A stretch of 64,000 nt of DNA from NCBI GenBank assembly GCA_016648135.1, contig JADDOH010008010.1, forward strand, positions 1 through 64,000, read 5' to 3'. Below the pieces are notes generated by a model. That model was not told the origin of the DNA, ran no database searches, and worked only from the letters and a program-made list of their open reading frames with translations. Source of the DNA: Agrypnia vestita (taxonomy: Eukaryota > Arthropoda > Insecta > Trichoptera > Phryganeidae). Positions 54,480 through 64,000 of this stretch are shown in pieces. Made by a program: the position numbers and the translations under genes. Numbering within the stretch: position 1 is the stretch's first letter; each line of letters begins with the position of its first letter.

Positions 54480-55160
54480 TAGTAGCCTAATATTTTTCGT
54501 GAATTAGATTTTTCTATAATTCTTTCCAATTGATTAATTAATTTGTTTTCAAATTATTTTAATTCATTTTTAGCTTTTTTAATGGGGTAACTAGCCATTC
54601 CCGGATAAAGTGGAGGCCCGTTGTTTCGGAAATTTGATTTTTCTGTGTGTCTTCTCTGATTGATTAATAAATTTGTTGATGAATCGATATCGCTTAAACC
54701 AGGTCGCCGGGTCACGAAAGGTCCGAAGAAATTTTTATCGCCCAGTTATGCATTTCTTCAGCTAATGGATTTGACGTCCTGCGATCAAGAGGCGGAAGCG
54801 CTCTCGAGTCTGAGACTGAGTCACGGACTGAGAAAGCTCTCCGCGTCAAGGCCCCGCCGAATACCGAGACGACGTATTCCTTGAACTCCAACCCTTTTAA
54901 CCTTTTCGTCGCGGAGATTCGCCGAGGAGAGAAAGTCGGATTAATTGCGTCGCGACTTGTAAAGCGACAGACGCCATCACGGGGCTCTGAAATTGTGACC
55001 TCCTAAAGACGAGGAACGCAATTTCAATTTAAATAATAAGTATCGTAAATAGAAAACCTATCAATGACTTTCCTAGTGAAATTTAATGCAGCGAGTGATA
55101 TTCGAAGCAAGCGGGTTCAGGCTGTAAACTACGCCTGGCGTTAACTCAATGGTGTGCGGG
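54480..55160. other. No gene recognised; GC-richer 54690-55010
   Basis: A plus-strand ORF 54660-54884 is Ser/Arg/Leu-rich and unassigned. CpG content rises around GTCGCGGAGATTCGCCGAGG. Confidence 0.3.
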
Positions 55161-55164
55161 TATG

Positions 55165-55195
55165 CTAGGTTCCCAACAGGTTGTTGGGAACCTAG
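55165..55195. repeat. Perfect 31-bp palindrome beside telomeric repeats
   Basis: CTAGGTTCCCAACA (55165-55178), loop GGT, TGTTGGGAACCTAG (55182-55195). The right arm ends exactly where the CCTAA array begins. Confidence 0.85.
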
Positions 55196-55300
55196 CCTAA
55201 CCTAACCTAACCTAACCTAACCTAACCTAACCTAACCTAACCTAACCTAACCTATCCTAACCTAACCTAACCTAACCTAACCTAACCTAACCTAACCTAA
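55196..55300 (-). repeat. Interstitial telomeric repeat (TTAGG)21
   Basis: Twenty-one CCTAA units with one variant (CCTAT at about 55251), followed by CCCAACCC. TTAGG is the ancestral insect telomere repeat. Unique-looking sequence continues on both sides, so this is interstitial. Confidence 0.92.
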
Positions 55301-55439
55301 CCCAACCCTCACACATGAAAATAAATATGCGAAACCAGATTTAAGGTTTGACCTACTGGACAATACTTTTTGAACGTGTTCAAATTTTTTAGGATCATAA
55401 TTACCGAATAATTGTCCCCAGAGGGATCGTCATTAATCA

Positions 55440-55555
55440 ATATATTACAGATGTCTCACAGAAACGAAGCTACTTATATAAAAAGTAGGTTTGAAGTCTT
55501 TAGGTGCCTATAGGGCTTGCGACCTGTCATGCGGCTGGCTTAAGTGCTTTACACC
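55440..55555 (+). repeat. Fold-back family F fragment
   Basis: GATGTCTCACAGAAACGAAG, AAAAAGTAGGTTTGAAGTCT and CGGCTGGCTTAAGTG. Truncated at the right, followed by a (TAAA)n LINE-type tail to 55636. 55640-56420 holds nothing recognisable. Confidence 0.55.
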
Positions 55556-56424
55556 ATGTATATTATTTAATATTCTTGTGTAATCTGATTTTTATTCGTT
55601 CTTTTAGTTTCCCGTAAATAAATAAATAAATAAATATCTCAAGACAGGGACAGTGAATCTAGCGGCCGTGCCACTTCGCAACGGTTTATACGACCCGTAC
55701 GGAGCAACATGGACTGCTTTTTAGTTTAAAAAAATGTCAACCTGGAGACGGCTGAGTAGGGCCGATATGTAAGCTAATAGTCCTGAGTACCATTCAATGC
55801 ATATTTTTAAGGTGGAATAATAAGAACAAGTCATCATATACTTGATAATTTTTAACTTTCGCCTCAATTGATGTTTAGATGTTCGTATATTACAATGGTA
55901 TCTAGATATATGAAATTTGTCGTTGTTTTATGAAATTTGCAGTTGCGATCTCAGGAGAAGAATTGAAAATTTTAATTGTAAACATATATTTGTTTACTCA
56001 TTGCAAACCAGCTATGGCTTGACTTTCATGACCTACCAGGTTCGCATAAAACGAATTCGCATCCACGTTTAAGCTGATGGCACCATCGGATTTAAAGATA
56101 CTGCTTAAAGGGGGTTCAAACGGTTTTTTTCACCTTTTATGAAGTATTATCTCAGTAATCTGCAAAATTATATGCTGGCACTGAAGTTTTGCCATTTCTG
56201 TAAGTGTATAGGTCAATTTTAATGCTGTCTTGGCACAATATGCCGATGTCAATAGTTAAGAGACTAGAAGGAATGTGCATTTGATTACTTATTATTATCG
56301 ATTGTTGTTATCGATTGAAGAGCATTCGTTTGTATGTTCCTAATAATTACCTATACCATTTATTTTTTTTATATTGTTTTTTGTATATTTTATTCTTGCA
56401 CATACAGAGCACTGTCTGTTATAT

Positions 56425-56575
56425 TACAGTAAAATACTAGAGTAGCAGATAGTGTATCAAATTTATGTAGTGTTTACTTTGCTGCCAAGATCCTCAGCAA
56501 CAATGATAAAAGATTTCATATTTTTTTGTAAAAACTATAAAATGTTGTCATCTATAAATGTGAAAATATTTTTTT
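56425..56575 (+). repeat. Dispersed repeat, pair member 2
   Basis: See 22085-22220. Confidence 0.5.
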
Positions 56576-56864
56576 TAATTATTATTGTTGTTATATTCTT
56601 ATACATAACTTGTTAATTTTGTGGAAACTTGTAAAATGATTTATGTACAACAGAATTAATTTTCATGTGTACTGTTAGTTTCCCGTAAATAAATAAATAA
56701 TAATAAAAGTTCTATACATCTAAAAAAGTAAGCTTGAATAATTTTTACCTAAGTTTGAATAGAATTTCAATCGTGTCAGCTGACGTAATATACAATGTGA
56801 CATCGATCCATCAAGAACTCATTCCATTCATCTTAAATGATAGATATGAAACTCCTAGCGTTAA

Positions 56865-57095
56865 GCGTCTTATTTCTTCTTCTTCTAGTGTTGTCGTCCG
56901 ATTACTGAAAGAGGGCGATCACTATCTTTCTGGAAGTTGTGAATTTTCCGAACCATTGCCCCCATTTTTTTCTATGATGTTCTTTGTCCTTATTTCCTGG
57001 ACCACTTCTGCTCGCAGTTTTGCTTTGAATAATGAGATGCAGGATCTGCTGGTTCTTTTGAGTCCTCGTGATATGGTCAAAATGTTTCCGGGTTT
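56865..57095 (-). pseudogene. LINE ORF2 C-terminal remnant, reversed
   Basis: Minus strand reads HFDHITRTQKNQQILHLIIQ, SKTASRSGPGNKDKE and WGQWFGKFTTS, then IALFQ. It follows the GHI.R...Y.LL.LI.QGKI.G.R..GRR...WL.NLR.W...LF pattern of a BovB-like C-terminus. The 128-codon plus-strand ORF at 56734-57120 is antisense to this. Confidence 0.55.
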
Positions 57096-57166
57096 TTACT
57101 ATTTTAAGAATTTATTTTAGATATTAATAAAAATAAAACACTGAACAAAGCCACTATTTATTGAAT

Positions 57167-57213
57167 TATCAACATATTTTGGAGCCAATCAATGGACTCT
57201 TCATCAAGATTAC
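57167..57213 (-). ncRNA. Eroded hammerhead ribozyme
   Basis: Minus strand AATC, TTGATGA, GAGTCC/GGCTC, AAA, ATATGT. The layout matches 137-177 but the first core C and several pairs are lost. Confidence 0.3.
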
Positions 57214-57214
57214 A

Positions 57215-58370
57215 CTAAAAATTAAGTTTGAAAAAAATTAACAAAAAATAAAAATGTATTTATTTATTTAATGTTCATGGAAGACCAACAGCACAAAAAA
57301 AAGCATAGAAAACATTGATACAATATAGATGGCCAATTACAGGTCTCCACATTTCCACAGATAACTAATTAAGAACTATGTGAAAAAAATTTAAAAGGTA
57401 ACTGTTTGCAAAAAGGATTTCGTTTTTCGCAATATTACATTAGCTATAAATACTTTTATTTATTTCAAATTTTTTAAATTTATCTAACTATAATGTTATT
57501 TGTATGTAAAACTTCTTCACCCTTACTAATTATTATCAAAATAATCGTGTTTCCAAAAGTTGATTGAAAAATTCAGAAAAATAATTGCTATTTAAACGTG
57601 TTTAAAAAAAATCATGCCACAAATTTATTTTCCTATTGTTAAAGGTTTATTTTTCCTTGAAACATTAAAATTTTGTTTATCTTTAATTTACTGGAAGTTC
57701 ATCTTTTCGCAAAATTTGTATATTCATGTAGGTAAGTAGGTTAGAGTATTTACTTATTTCATTAGTGAATTTTAATTTATTGATGCAATGGTTAAATTTA
57801 ATTTAATCTTGATTAATAATAAGAATCTATGTTTGGATTCTCTCAGTGAGTTGAACAAATGCGTTAATGTAGTAGCGTGACAGTCATTTGAGATTTTTAT
57901 CATTTTAATATTCCAAAAACGATTGTAAACATGTCGTTTACATATTTTTTTACAAAAAATAAACAATATCGTGATTAACCATATTTATAATTATTTTAAC
58001 AATTTCATTAAACGTGCAATTAACCTATTAAGAACTCGACGTTACATTTATGTCAAAACAAATGTATTTATTTGAACTAAAAAATAGTGATTCGAACACG
58101 AACTCAAGGGGCATATTAATATTCATAGAATTTTTACCACTTCTTTCATTTTCTCTATTTTTTATTTTATATTTACTATGCAATGGTATTTTAATATCAT
58201 TGTATCGCATCATTTTTACTATGCAATGGTATTTTAATATCATTGTATCGACGTTCCCTACGTAAAGTACTCTATCTGCAAAACTGTTACTTTGCAGGAT
58301 CATATTTTTTTTTATTAATGAACCTTTTATTAAGAATAATAGCAGATAAAATCCAGGCTGCTGTCCAGAA
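57215..58370. other. No gene seen
   Basis: AT-rich. TTTACTATGCAATGGTATTTTAATATCATTGTATCG occurs twice in tandem around 58170-58250 (36-bp period approximately). Confidence 0.4.
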
Positions 58371-58379
58371 ACACCAATA

Positions 58380-58750
58380 TATTAGTGTACAAAACGCTTA
58401 TTAGGCCAATGCTCACATACGCAGCTGAGACGTGGGTACTAAATAAGAGGAATGAGCGAGCACTGGACGTTTTTGAAAGAAAATTTTGAGGCGTATCTTC
58501 GGACCGGTTTTAGAAAATGCACTTTGACGCAGACGTTACAACAATGAGCTCTATACTCTGTTTAAGGAGCTAAACGTCACAAAATTTATAAAACTTGGAA
58601 GACTTCGAGAAGCTTAGGAAGGCCAAAATTAAGATGGAGCGACAACGTCCTCAAAGACATATCTGAACTGAAGAGAGCTGCTACTAAACCGAGATGAGTG
58701 GAGGAAGACTCTTGAGGAGGCCAAGACCCACCAGGGGTTGTAGAGCTATG
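58380..58750 (+). pseudogene. LINE ORF2 C-terminal remnant (FGPV type)
   Basis: TLIRPMLTYAAETWVLNKRN, ERALDVFERKF, stop, then GVSSDRF; further on FIKLGRLREA, KLRWSDNVLKDISELKRAA and EWRKTLEEAKTHQG. Same family as 13082-13200 and 33252-33380. The Trp-Ala-Gly-His segment is deleted. Confidence 0.8.
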
Positions 58751-58759
58751 AATGATGAT

Positions 58760-59630
58760 GAGAGTGATGTTGATGATTATAAAGAATATAGTGTTAATAA
58801 TTAAAAGTGTTTCGACCGACCAAAGGTTAGATATATTTTAACATTTGTGCAGTTTGACATGTATACGGTTTTCGTTTTCAGCCATATGTCATCACTTTGG
58901 AAAAATTTTGACAAAAACACCATACAATAAACATTTTTTCTTTCAGATCTTGTATATTTCATGTCAGCCGTGATCAAATGTTTTATCCTAGAACCTAGTT
59001 TAATTTTTTTACAACATATCTAAAAAAACATCATTATGTCCGGTTTTCGCCTATTTTTCTTCTACTCTTCGACCACATTTCTCCACTTTCTACCGCGCTA
59101 ACAAACTGACCGAAGATACGCATCGTATTATTATTAAAAAATACATAAATATGATCCAAAATGGCGTGCTGCCAACACCGGCACGTGATCCGAGACCTCC
59201 AGAGGTTCAATGCTACCTCCGTAATGTATTTGTACTTAAACACATTTTCAATATTTATGGACGAGCTGATGAAAGAGAAAACGGCATACTTAACGCGCGG
59301 TATTATTTATTATTGAAAACTTTCAAGAATGCCGACGACGTCACCATTATTCTGCATTTTAACACTCTAATGAATGAGTTAAAGGCGTGGAAAATCTGTG
59401 GTAGCTACATCAAGTTATTTAGATGATGTTGTCAATTTTCTCTTATTTTTTTGGATTCAATTTCTTCTTCTGAAGCTGTATTTTTCTTAAAGTAACATTC
59501 ATTAAAGTATGGCAGAGGAAAGTACGATAGACAGGGAGTATACTGTACAATTGTTACCATAGAAACCTTCCCTCGAATGTCCCGGAACAGTCCTGTCCAT
59601 TGAAGAAACATCTGGAGCCTTTTGTAGTAT
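58760..59630. other. No gene recognised
   Basis: ORF 59151-59426 (91 codons) has no known motif. 59432-59640 may belong to the same repeat as 6600-6740. Confidence 0.3.
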
Positions 59631-59639
59631 CTAGATGTT

Positions 59640-59760
59640 CCGTGTCTGTGGGCGGGGCAGGGCGCGACGTAGCTATAAATAACACGCCGCCGGGTGGTCA
59701 AAAAGTACAAGGTTAGACTGCAATCAGCGAGCGATGCAGGGTGATTTTTTCAAGTGATAA
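59640..59760 (+). promoter_or_regulatory. TATA-containing promoter-like repeat, copy 2
   Basis: GTAGCTATAAATAACACGCC, GCCGGGTGG, then AATCAGCGAGCG and TTTTTTCAAGTGATAATTTT, parallel to 6740-6840. Confidence 0.4.
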
Positions 59761-59875
59761 TTTTCAGAATCATTATTATTTCATTAAGACAAATTATATA
59801 GTCTCACAGAACAATTATAGAAAATTAAAAAGTCTCGTAGGCCCAAATTCAGATTCAATATTTAGATTATTATTT

Positions 59876-59910
59876 AGTACCGTCATTTTTGACAGGTCAC
59901 ATACAGCTAG
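59876..59910 (+). repeat. Helitron-like 3' end
   Basis: AGTACCGTCATTTTTGACAG, GTCACATACAGCTAG before T; same terminal hairpin as 21801-21827. The rest of the element is unclear. 59915-61650 is AT-rich with no gene seen. Confidence 0.4.
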
Positions 59911-61657
59911 TCTAATAATAAACATTTTAGGTTGAAAGAGTCAATAATGTCTTCAAATAAAACAAACACATTTGAACACACGGGTATTAAACATTTATTT
60001 AAATACATAAATACATTTTTAAAATATCATTTAAAAATTGCTTAGAATAAATCGTATGCAGCCATATTTAAACAATATTTCTTTCTAATTTAGTACAAAT
60101 TTGATAAATATATTTTTTTAAATTATTTAAACATAATAATTAATTTTAACTGATATTTGGGTTGCGACCATCCATCAGAATGTAAATAAATTTAAATGCA
60201 GATACGCATACGATCAAAATTTCATGATTTCTGAAGCAAACACAATCTAAACTTTATAAGGTATCTAATCTAATGTATCATTAGGAGGTTTTTTTGTGCT
60301 AATATCTGTAATACCGAAATCACCCTCATCTCAAAAAGATTGCAATGATATTTGTTCAGAAAAATCTGTAATAATCTGATGAGTATAATTATTTATACGC
60401 CCTTAGGGCTTTTACAATAAAAATAATAGTTTAATAATATAAATGCATTATAATTTGCATATGTTAAAAAAATAAGTTAAAATTAAGGTCGCAGGTACAT
60501 GACTAAACATTTACTTGCACACTTTTTTTAGAAGAGCAATGCTATTTATACTGAACTAAATTCACTGAATTAAATTCACTTCCAACGTTATGCAGTCTCT
60601 GTAAACGTAAATTGTTCACAATATCCATTTTATCAACATCATGAACATGGAGGAGTATCTAAATGAAATGATATCTCGTGCTGAAAAGCAGGTTGTATTG
60701 AAAACCATTGGTTTTACCAAGTAGTAGGTACCTATATCGGATAGTCTTCTTTTTCTATCTTGAACAAAAGTACGATGGGGAATGGAGGTGAAGAGATTGA
60801 AATGACACGGCCATTTTTTTTCGAAAAATTTCTGATAAAATAATATTTTAATATAATATTTATCTTAAAAGGTGCAAATAAAAAAATAATAACAATTTAA
60901 TAGCCTCTCTAAGAGATTAAACAAATAAAAAAGAAATTAAATGAACACTACAAAAACACAATTAAGAAATAAATATTTTTATGCAAAATATATGTTAAAA
61001 GTAAGTCTATTTTTGGAGAGATACAACGATAAAAATTAATTATTTATTTAAAGTTTTAATAGACCAAAAAAAAACGAGCGAGCCTTACAGTAGTCGCATA
61101 TGATGTGTAACGTTTGATACTGTTTACTTTCGTACTCCTGGATTATTCTAGTGTTTAGGAGAAGGTTCTCGTCGCTTCTTGGCCTTTCTAGTCGTTTCCC
61201 GGAGGTTGTAGGTAACCCAAGATTATTACAGGCCGTTCCCGATTCTTCAATAGTATTGTGATAAGTGACATATTACCAGGGGTCGGGACAGTGCGTAAAT
61301 TCATTTTTGGAAGTTGTCTAACAATACAAAAGTTCTATAAATCACCCACCGTGCTCGAAAGTCGTGCACGAAAAAAATGTCGTCGGTATATTGTAGGATT
61401 GTAAAATACTTTTATTGGAAAAATATTATTTAATATAATGAAAGTACAATAAAAAGGAAACTGGAATCACTCACAGAAGGTAAAGAAGAATGTTTTAGAT
61501 AGCGTGGTTGACATTTCTTCAACTCACATTTCTCTTCATCATTGACAAATGTTGCGCATTATAATTCACCGCACGGCGTAAAATATCTTCATCATTCGAT
61601 GCCTCGTTAGCAGTTACAATTTCTTCAAAATATGCAAAATGAAATTGTGGCGACATC

Positions 61658-61960
61658 TACACAAATATAATAAAGATGTAATGTTTGTGTGTAAGGAGGT
61701 AATCTCCGAAACTACTCATCCGATTTCAAAAATCTTTCACCAATATTTAGAATAGACCTTCAGAGTGCACATACGCTATATATTATCCCGTTAAAATAAA
61801 AGGGCTTTCCGTTGAGACCAATTGTGCAACGTAAGTCGACGAAAAAACGGTCGAGCGAATGCGCTTCTTACGATCGCTGCCTTAACGGTAAGAGATATTT
61901 GAATTATTTCTTTAGAAAAGTGTAGAGCTTATAAAGGCCTCTAAAAATACGGTTTAACAC
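61658..61960 (+). mobile_element. Helitron-like element, 3'-truncated
   Basis: TCTACACAAATATAATAAAG, CTCCGAAACTACTCATCCGA, GGGCTTTCCGTTGAGACCAA and GTCGACGAAAAAACGGTCGA match 27410-27720. The 3' end is missing. 61965-62985 holds nothing recognisable. Confidence 0.65.
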
Positions 61961-62991
61961 CCCAGAAAACACAAACCAGAAGATCCTTAATGGCCGTTTA
62001 TTTCTAAGAATAGTTTTTTTTTTAATTTATCTCAGAAACACCCCCGTGGTATATTTCTGCCTTTGATTTTGTACACCTTAAACATTGGTATGTTACGCTT
62101 TGCTCTTATTTGAATTTTTTTATCAATTGAAGACCCCATGGCAAGAAGTTGTTAACTAACATTTTTGTTAAAAATGAGTTAATAAGCCGTCTAAACTAAA
62201 TATTGTTGTTGTTGCTCTTTCCATTGGAAATGAGTTCAGAACTTGGAAATAATTAGAACATGTTCAAATCATAGGGATGAACATGTTAACTACACTTTTT
62301 CATAAAAATCAAATCAGTTACTAACGGGAAGAACATGTTATCATCAATAATAATAAGTTCATGCCATCATTCTGAAATTAACACGTTCTTGCCTTTTAAT
62401 TTGATTGGAATATTTATGGTTAAAATAAATTTTACTCTGGCAATACTGTCATATATTTGATTTTATTTGAAGAGTATTATAGTATTATATACTTATGTAT
62501 TATTTTTCAATAATTTTGAATGGTACATACCATGTTTTGTATTATTAATTAACATGCCAGGTATTTTGTAATTTTGGATAATGGATGATAAAAACGGATA
62601 GCATTTGAAGGGTTGTTTGATGTTCGTGTTTTACCAATTTTAAAAAGGTGTTATTCTATCAAAAATGAGTTCCAGGGACGAAAAAATGGTTGTTAACGAC
62701 ATTTTTTTAGAGAAAATTAGTATATATTTTTTTTTTGTGCATAAATGCGTTTTTTTTATTTTGTCAACACTTTTTTGATATTTTAGTGACATAAATCAAT
62801 AAACATTAATATTGAATTAGCAATAAAACATATTTTTCAAAGGCGTAACGCAAATGTCTAATTATCTCAAAATGACTTGAATGTTAGTTAACAACTTCTT
62901 GCCACGGGGACTTCAATTACGATTTTGTATCGATGGATTTAAAGCAAACACGAGATACGTTCAATCCCTTATCGAAATAAAGTTTCTCAAA

Positions 62992-63673
62992 AAAGTAACC
63001 CATAATAACTAAGATTTTACTATACTCCCTTTCATTATAATAACAATAATTAAAGACGAATCAAAACATATAACATAACACTAAACTTACAGAAATTTAA
63101 TATATTTCTAATATGCCAGATGTTTTGAGATGTCAAGATTTTGATAGATTCAATTATCACCAATATCGTACCTTATGAATTTCCAGCGTCAAATGATTTA
63201 GTCAGAATCAGATTTGAGTAATGTAGAATTCTTCAAAACTAAGCAGAAATCTAAAAGAAATAAATTATTATTTGATTTTTTCCCAAAAAAAAACAATTTT
63301 GCTGTCATCTGTGAACCAATTGTTTTGTAAATTTTCGAAATTCGTAGTGATGTACCTATTATACCGACGGAGTAATTCACACACAATTTTAGAAAATATT
63401 CCGCGACGTTATCGGGCCGCCGCGCCGTTGCTAATCAAACATTTGTAATGATTCCAATTTGAAAAAACCAATAAAATTTCTAAAAATCCGATATTATACT
63501 ATAATTATTAATTTTTTTAACGAAAATTTGATAGATCTTCTTGATCGTCGCCACGAGTCTGCTTGCCAAGTTTCAGCTCGATTGGATCACGGGAAAAGGG
63601 TCAAAAATCGATCCAAAGTTTTTGTTGACGGCAAGCAAGCAGACGCCACGAGTTAATATAAAGGGAGTAAAAA
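62992..63673 (+). repeat. Family R interspersed repeat, copy 6 (longest)
   Basis: AGTAACCCATAATAACTAAG at left, AATATAAAGGGAGTAAAAA at right, about 680 bp. It has about 100 bp near 63120-63300 that copies 3 and 5 lack. Confidence 0.7.
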
Positions 63674-63679
63674 TACGGG

Positions 63680-64000
63680 GTCTCCGAGTAGAAAGGAAAA
63701 CGCGAGTCGGCGCGAAGAATTTGCCCTTTGGCGTGTTCCCGCGTCGCACATGTGGGTCGGGCATTTCAAACGAGCGCTCAAATTTATGGCCGGCTTGTTT
63801 ATATGGTGGCGGAAAACTTACAAACAAAAATGTTGGAAAGTCGGATTGCGGCGGTGACTTTAACGATTATTGCCGACGCGTATCATTCAATGAGTGAAAG
63901 ATAATTAATTTAGTTCGGTGCAGCGAGAGACCGGGGATCGTCCAGCCTCCCATGCGAGAGATGAGATATTTTAGAGCAAGTATTTAAATGGTGCTCCTTG
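63680..64000. other. GC-richer end, no gene recognised
   Basis: CpG-containing sequence (GGCGTGTTCCCGCGTCGCAC). Short ORFs overlap family R and are not taken as genes. Confidence 0.3.

Noticed and set aside
54460..54490. tRNA gene at GGGTTCGAATCCCAC
   Set aside because: Only a B box; no A box, anticodon arm or acceptor pairing.
55196..55300. True chromosome end
   Set aside because: Sequence with ordinary repeats continues for kilobases on both sides.
56734..57120. 128-codon plus-strand ORF
   Set aside because: The opposite strand reads as a LINE ORF2 end (DHITRTQKNQQILHLIIQ), so this is its shadow.
63541..63897. 118-codon ORF
   Set aside because: Its first half is the family R right end; no domain.

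Overview
This window looks like insect chromosomal DNA, most probably lepidopteran. It is AT-rich and carries a (TTAGG)n-type telomeric repeat tract, Helitron-like ends (5' TC, 3' hairpin then CTAG, inserted between A and T), mariner, hAT and PIF/Harbinger relatives, tRNA-derived SINEs and many 3' ends of insect LINE ORF2. No complete host gene is supported; two short exon candidates (13512-13598 and 46105-46266) are the only possible host coding pieces. The interval reads as a gene-poor, transposon-filled intergenic or intronic region.

Layout. 137-265: Penelope-like element (PLE) end with a near-perfect hammerhead ribozyme on the minus strand. 567-2736: complete non-autonomous LTR retrotransposon whose single long ORF fuses a Gag-like coiled coil to a degenerate Hsp70 ATPase-domain fragment. 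2.7-7 kb: low-information AT-rich DNA, then the first copies of a six-copy repeat (family R). 7.6-8.9 kb: mariner with a dead transposase. 9.7-10.2 kb: inverted PLE ends with ribozymes. 11.3-12.3 kb: hAT element with BED finger. 13-16.7 kb: LINE and PLE remnants, a candidate exon and two decayed ribozymes. 17.4-26.3 kb: inverted-repeat elements, LINE 3' ends, and a PLE split by a long palindromic insertion with a 13-bp duplication. 27.4-29.3 kb: two Helitron-like elements, the second with a dense heat-shock-element array, then a PIF/Harbinger-like element. 29.8-46 kb: MITEs, SINEs and LINE pieces. 46.7-48 kb: mariner with an intact 339-aa transposase. 48-64 kb: hairpins, a further PLE end with ribozyme, LINE remnants, an interstitial telomeric tract beside a 31-bp palindrome, and the last family R copy.

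Three themes stand out. First, an LTR element has captured a chaperone gene (Hsp70) and tandemly amplified one 10-residue segment of it. Second, self-cleaving hammerhead motifs recur beside PLE coding ends in at least nine places, ranging from sequence-intact to decayed. Third, a Helitron-like element carries about 20 alternating GAA/TTC units, the binding pattern of heat-shock factor. All family assignments come from reading motifs by eye; no database search was run.
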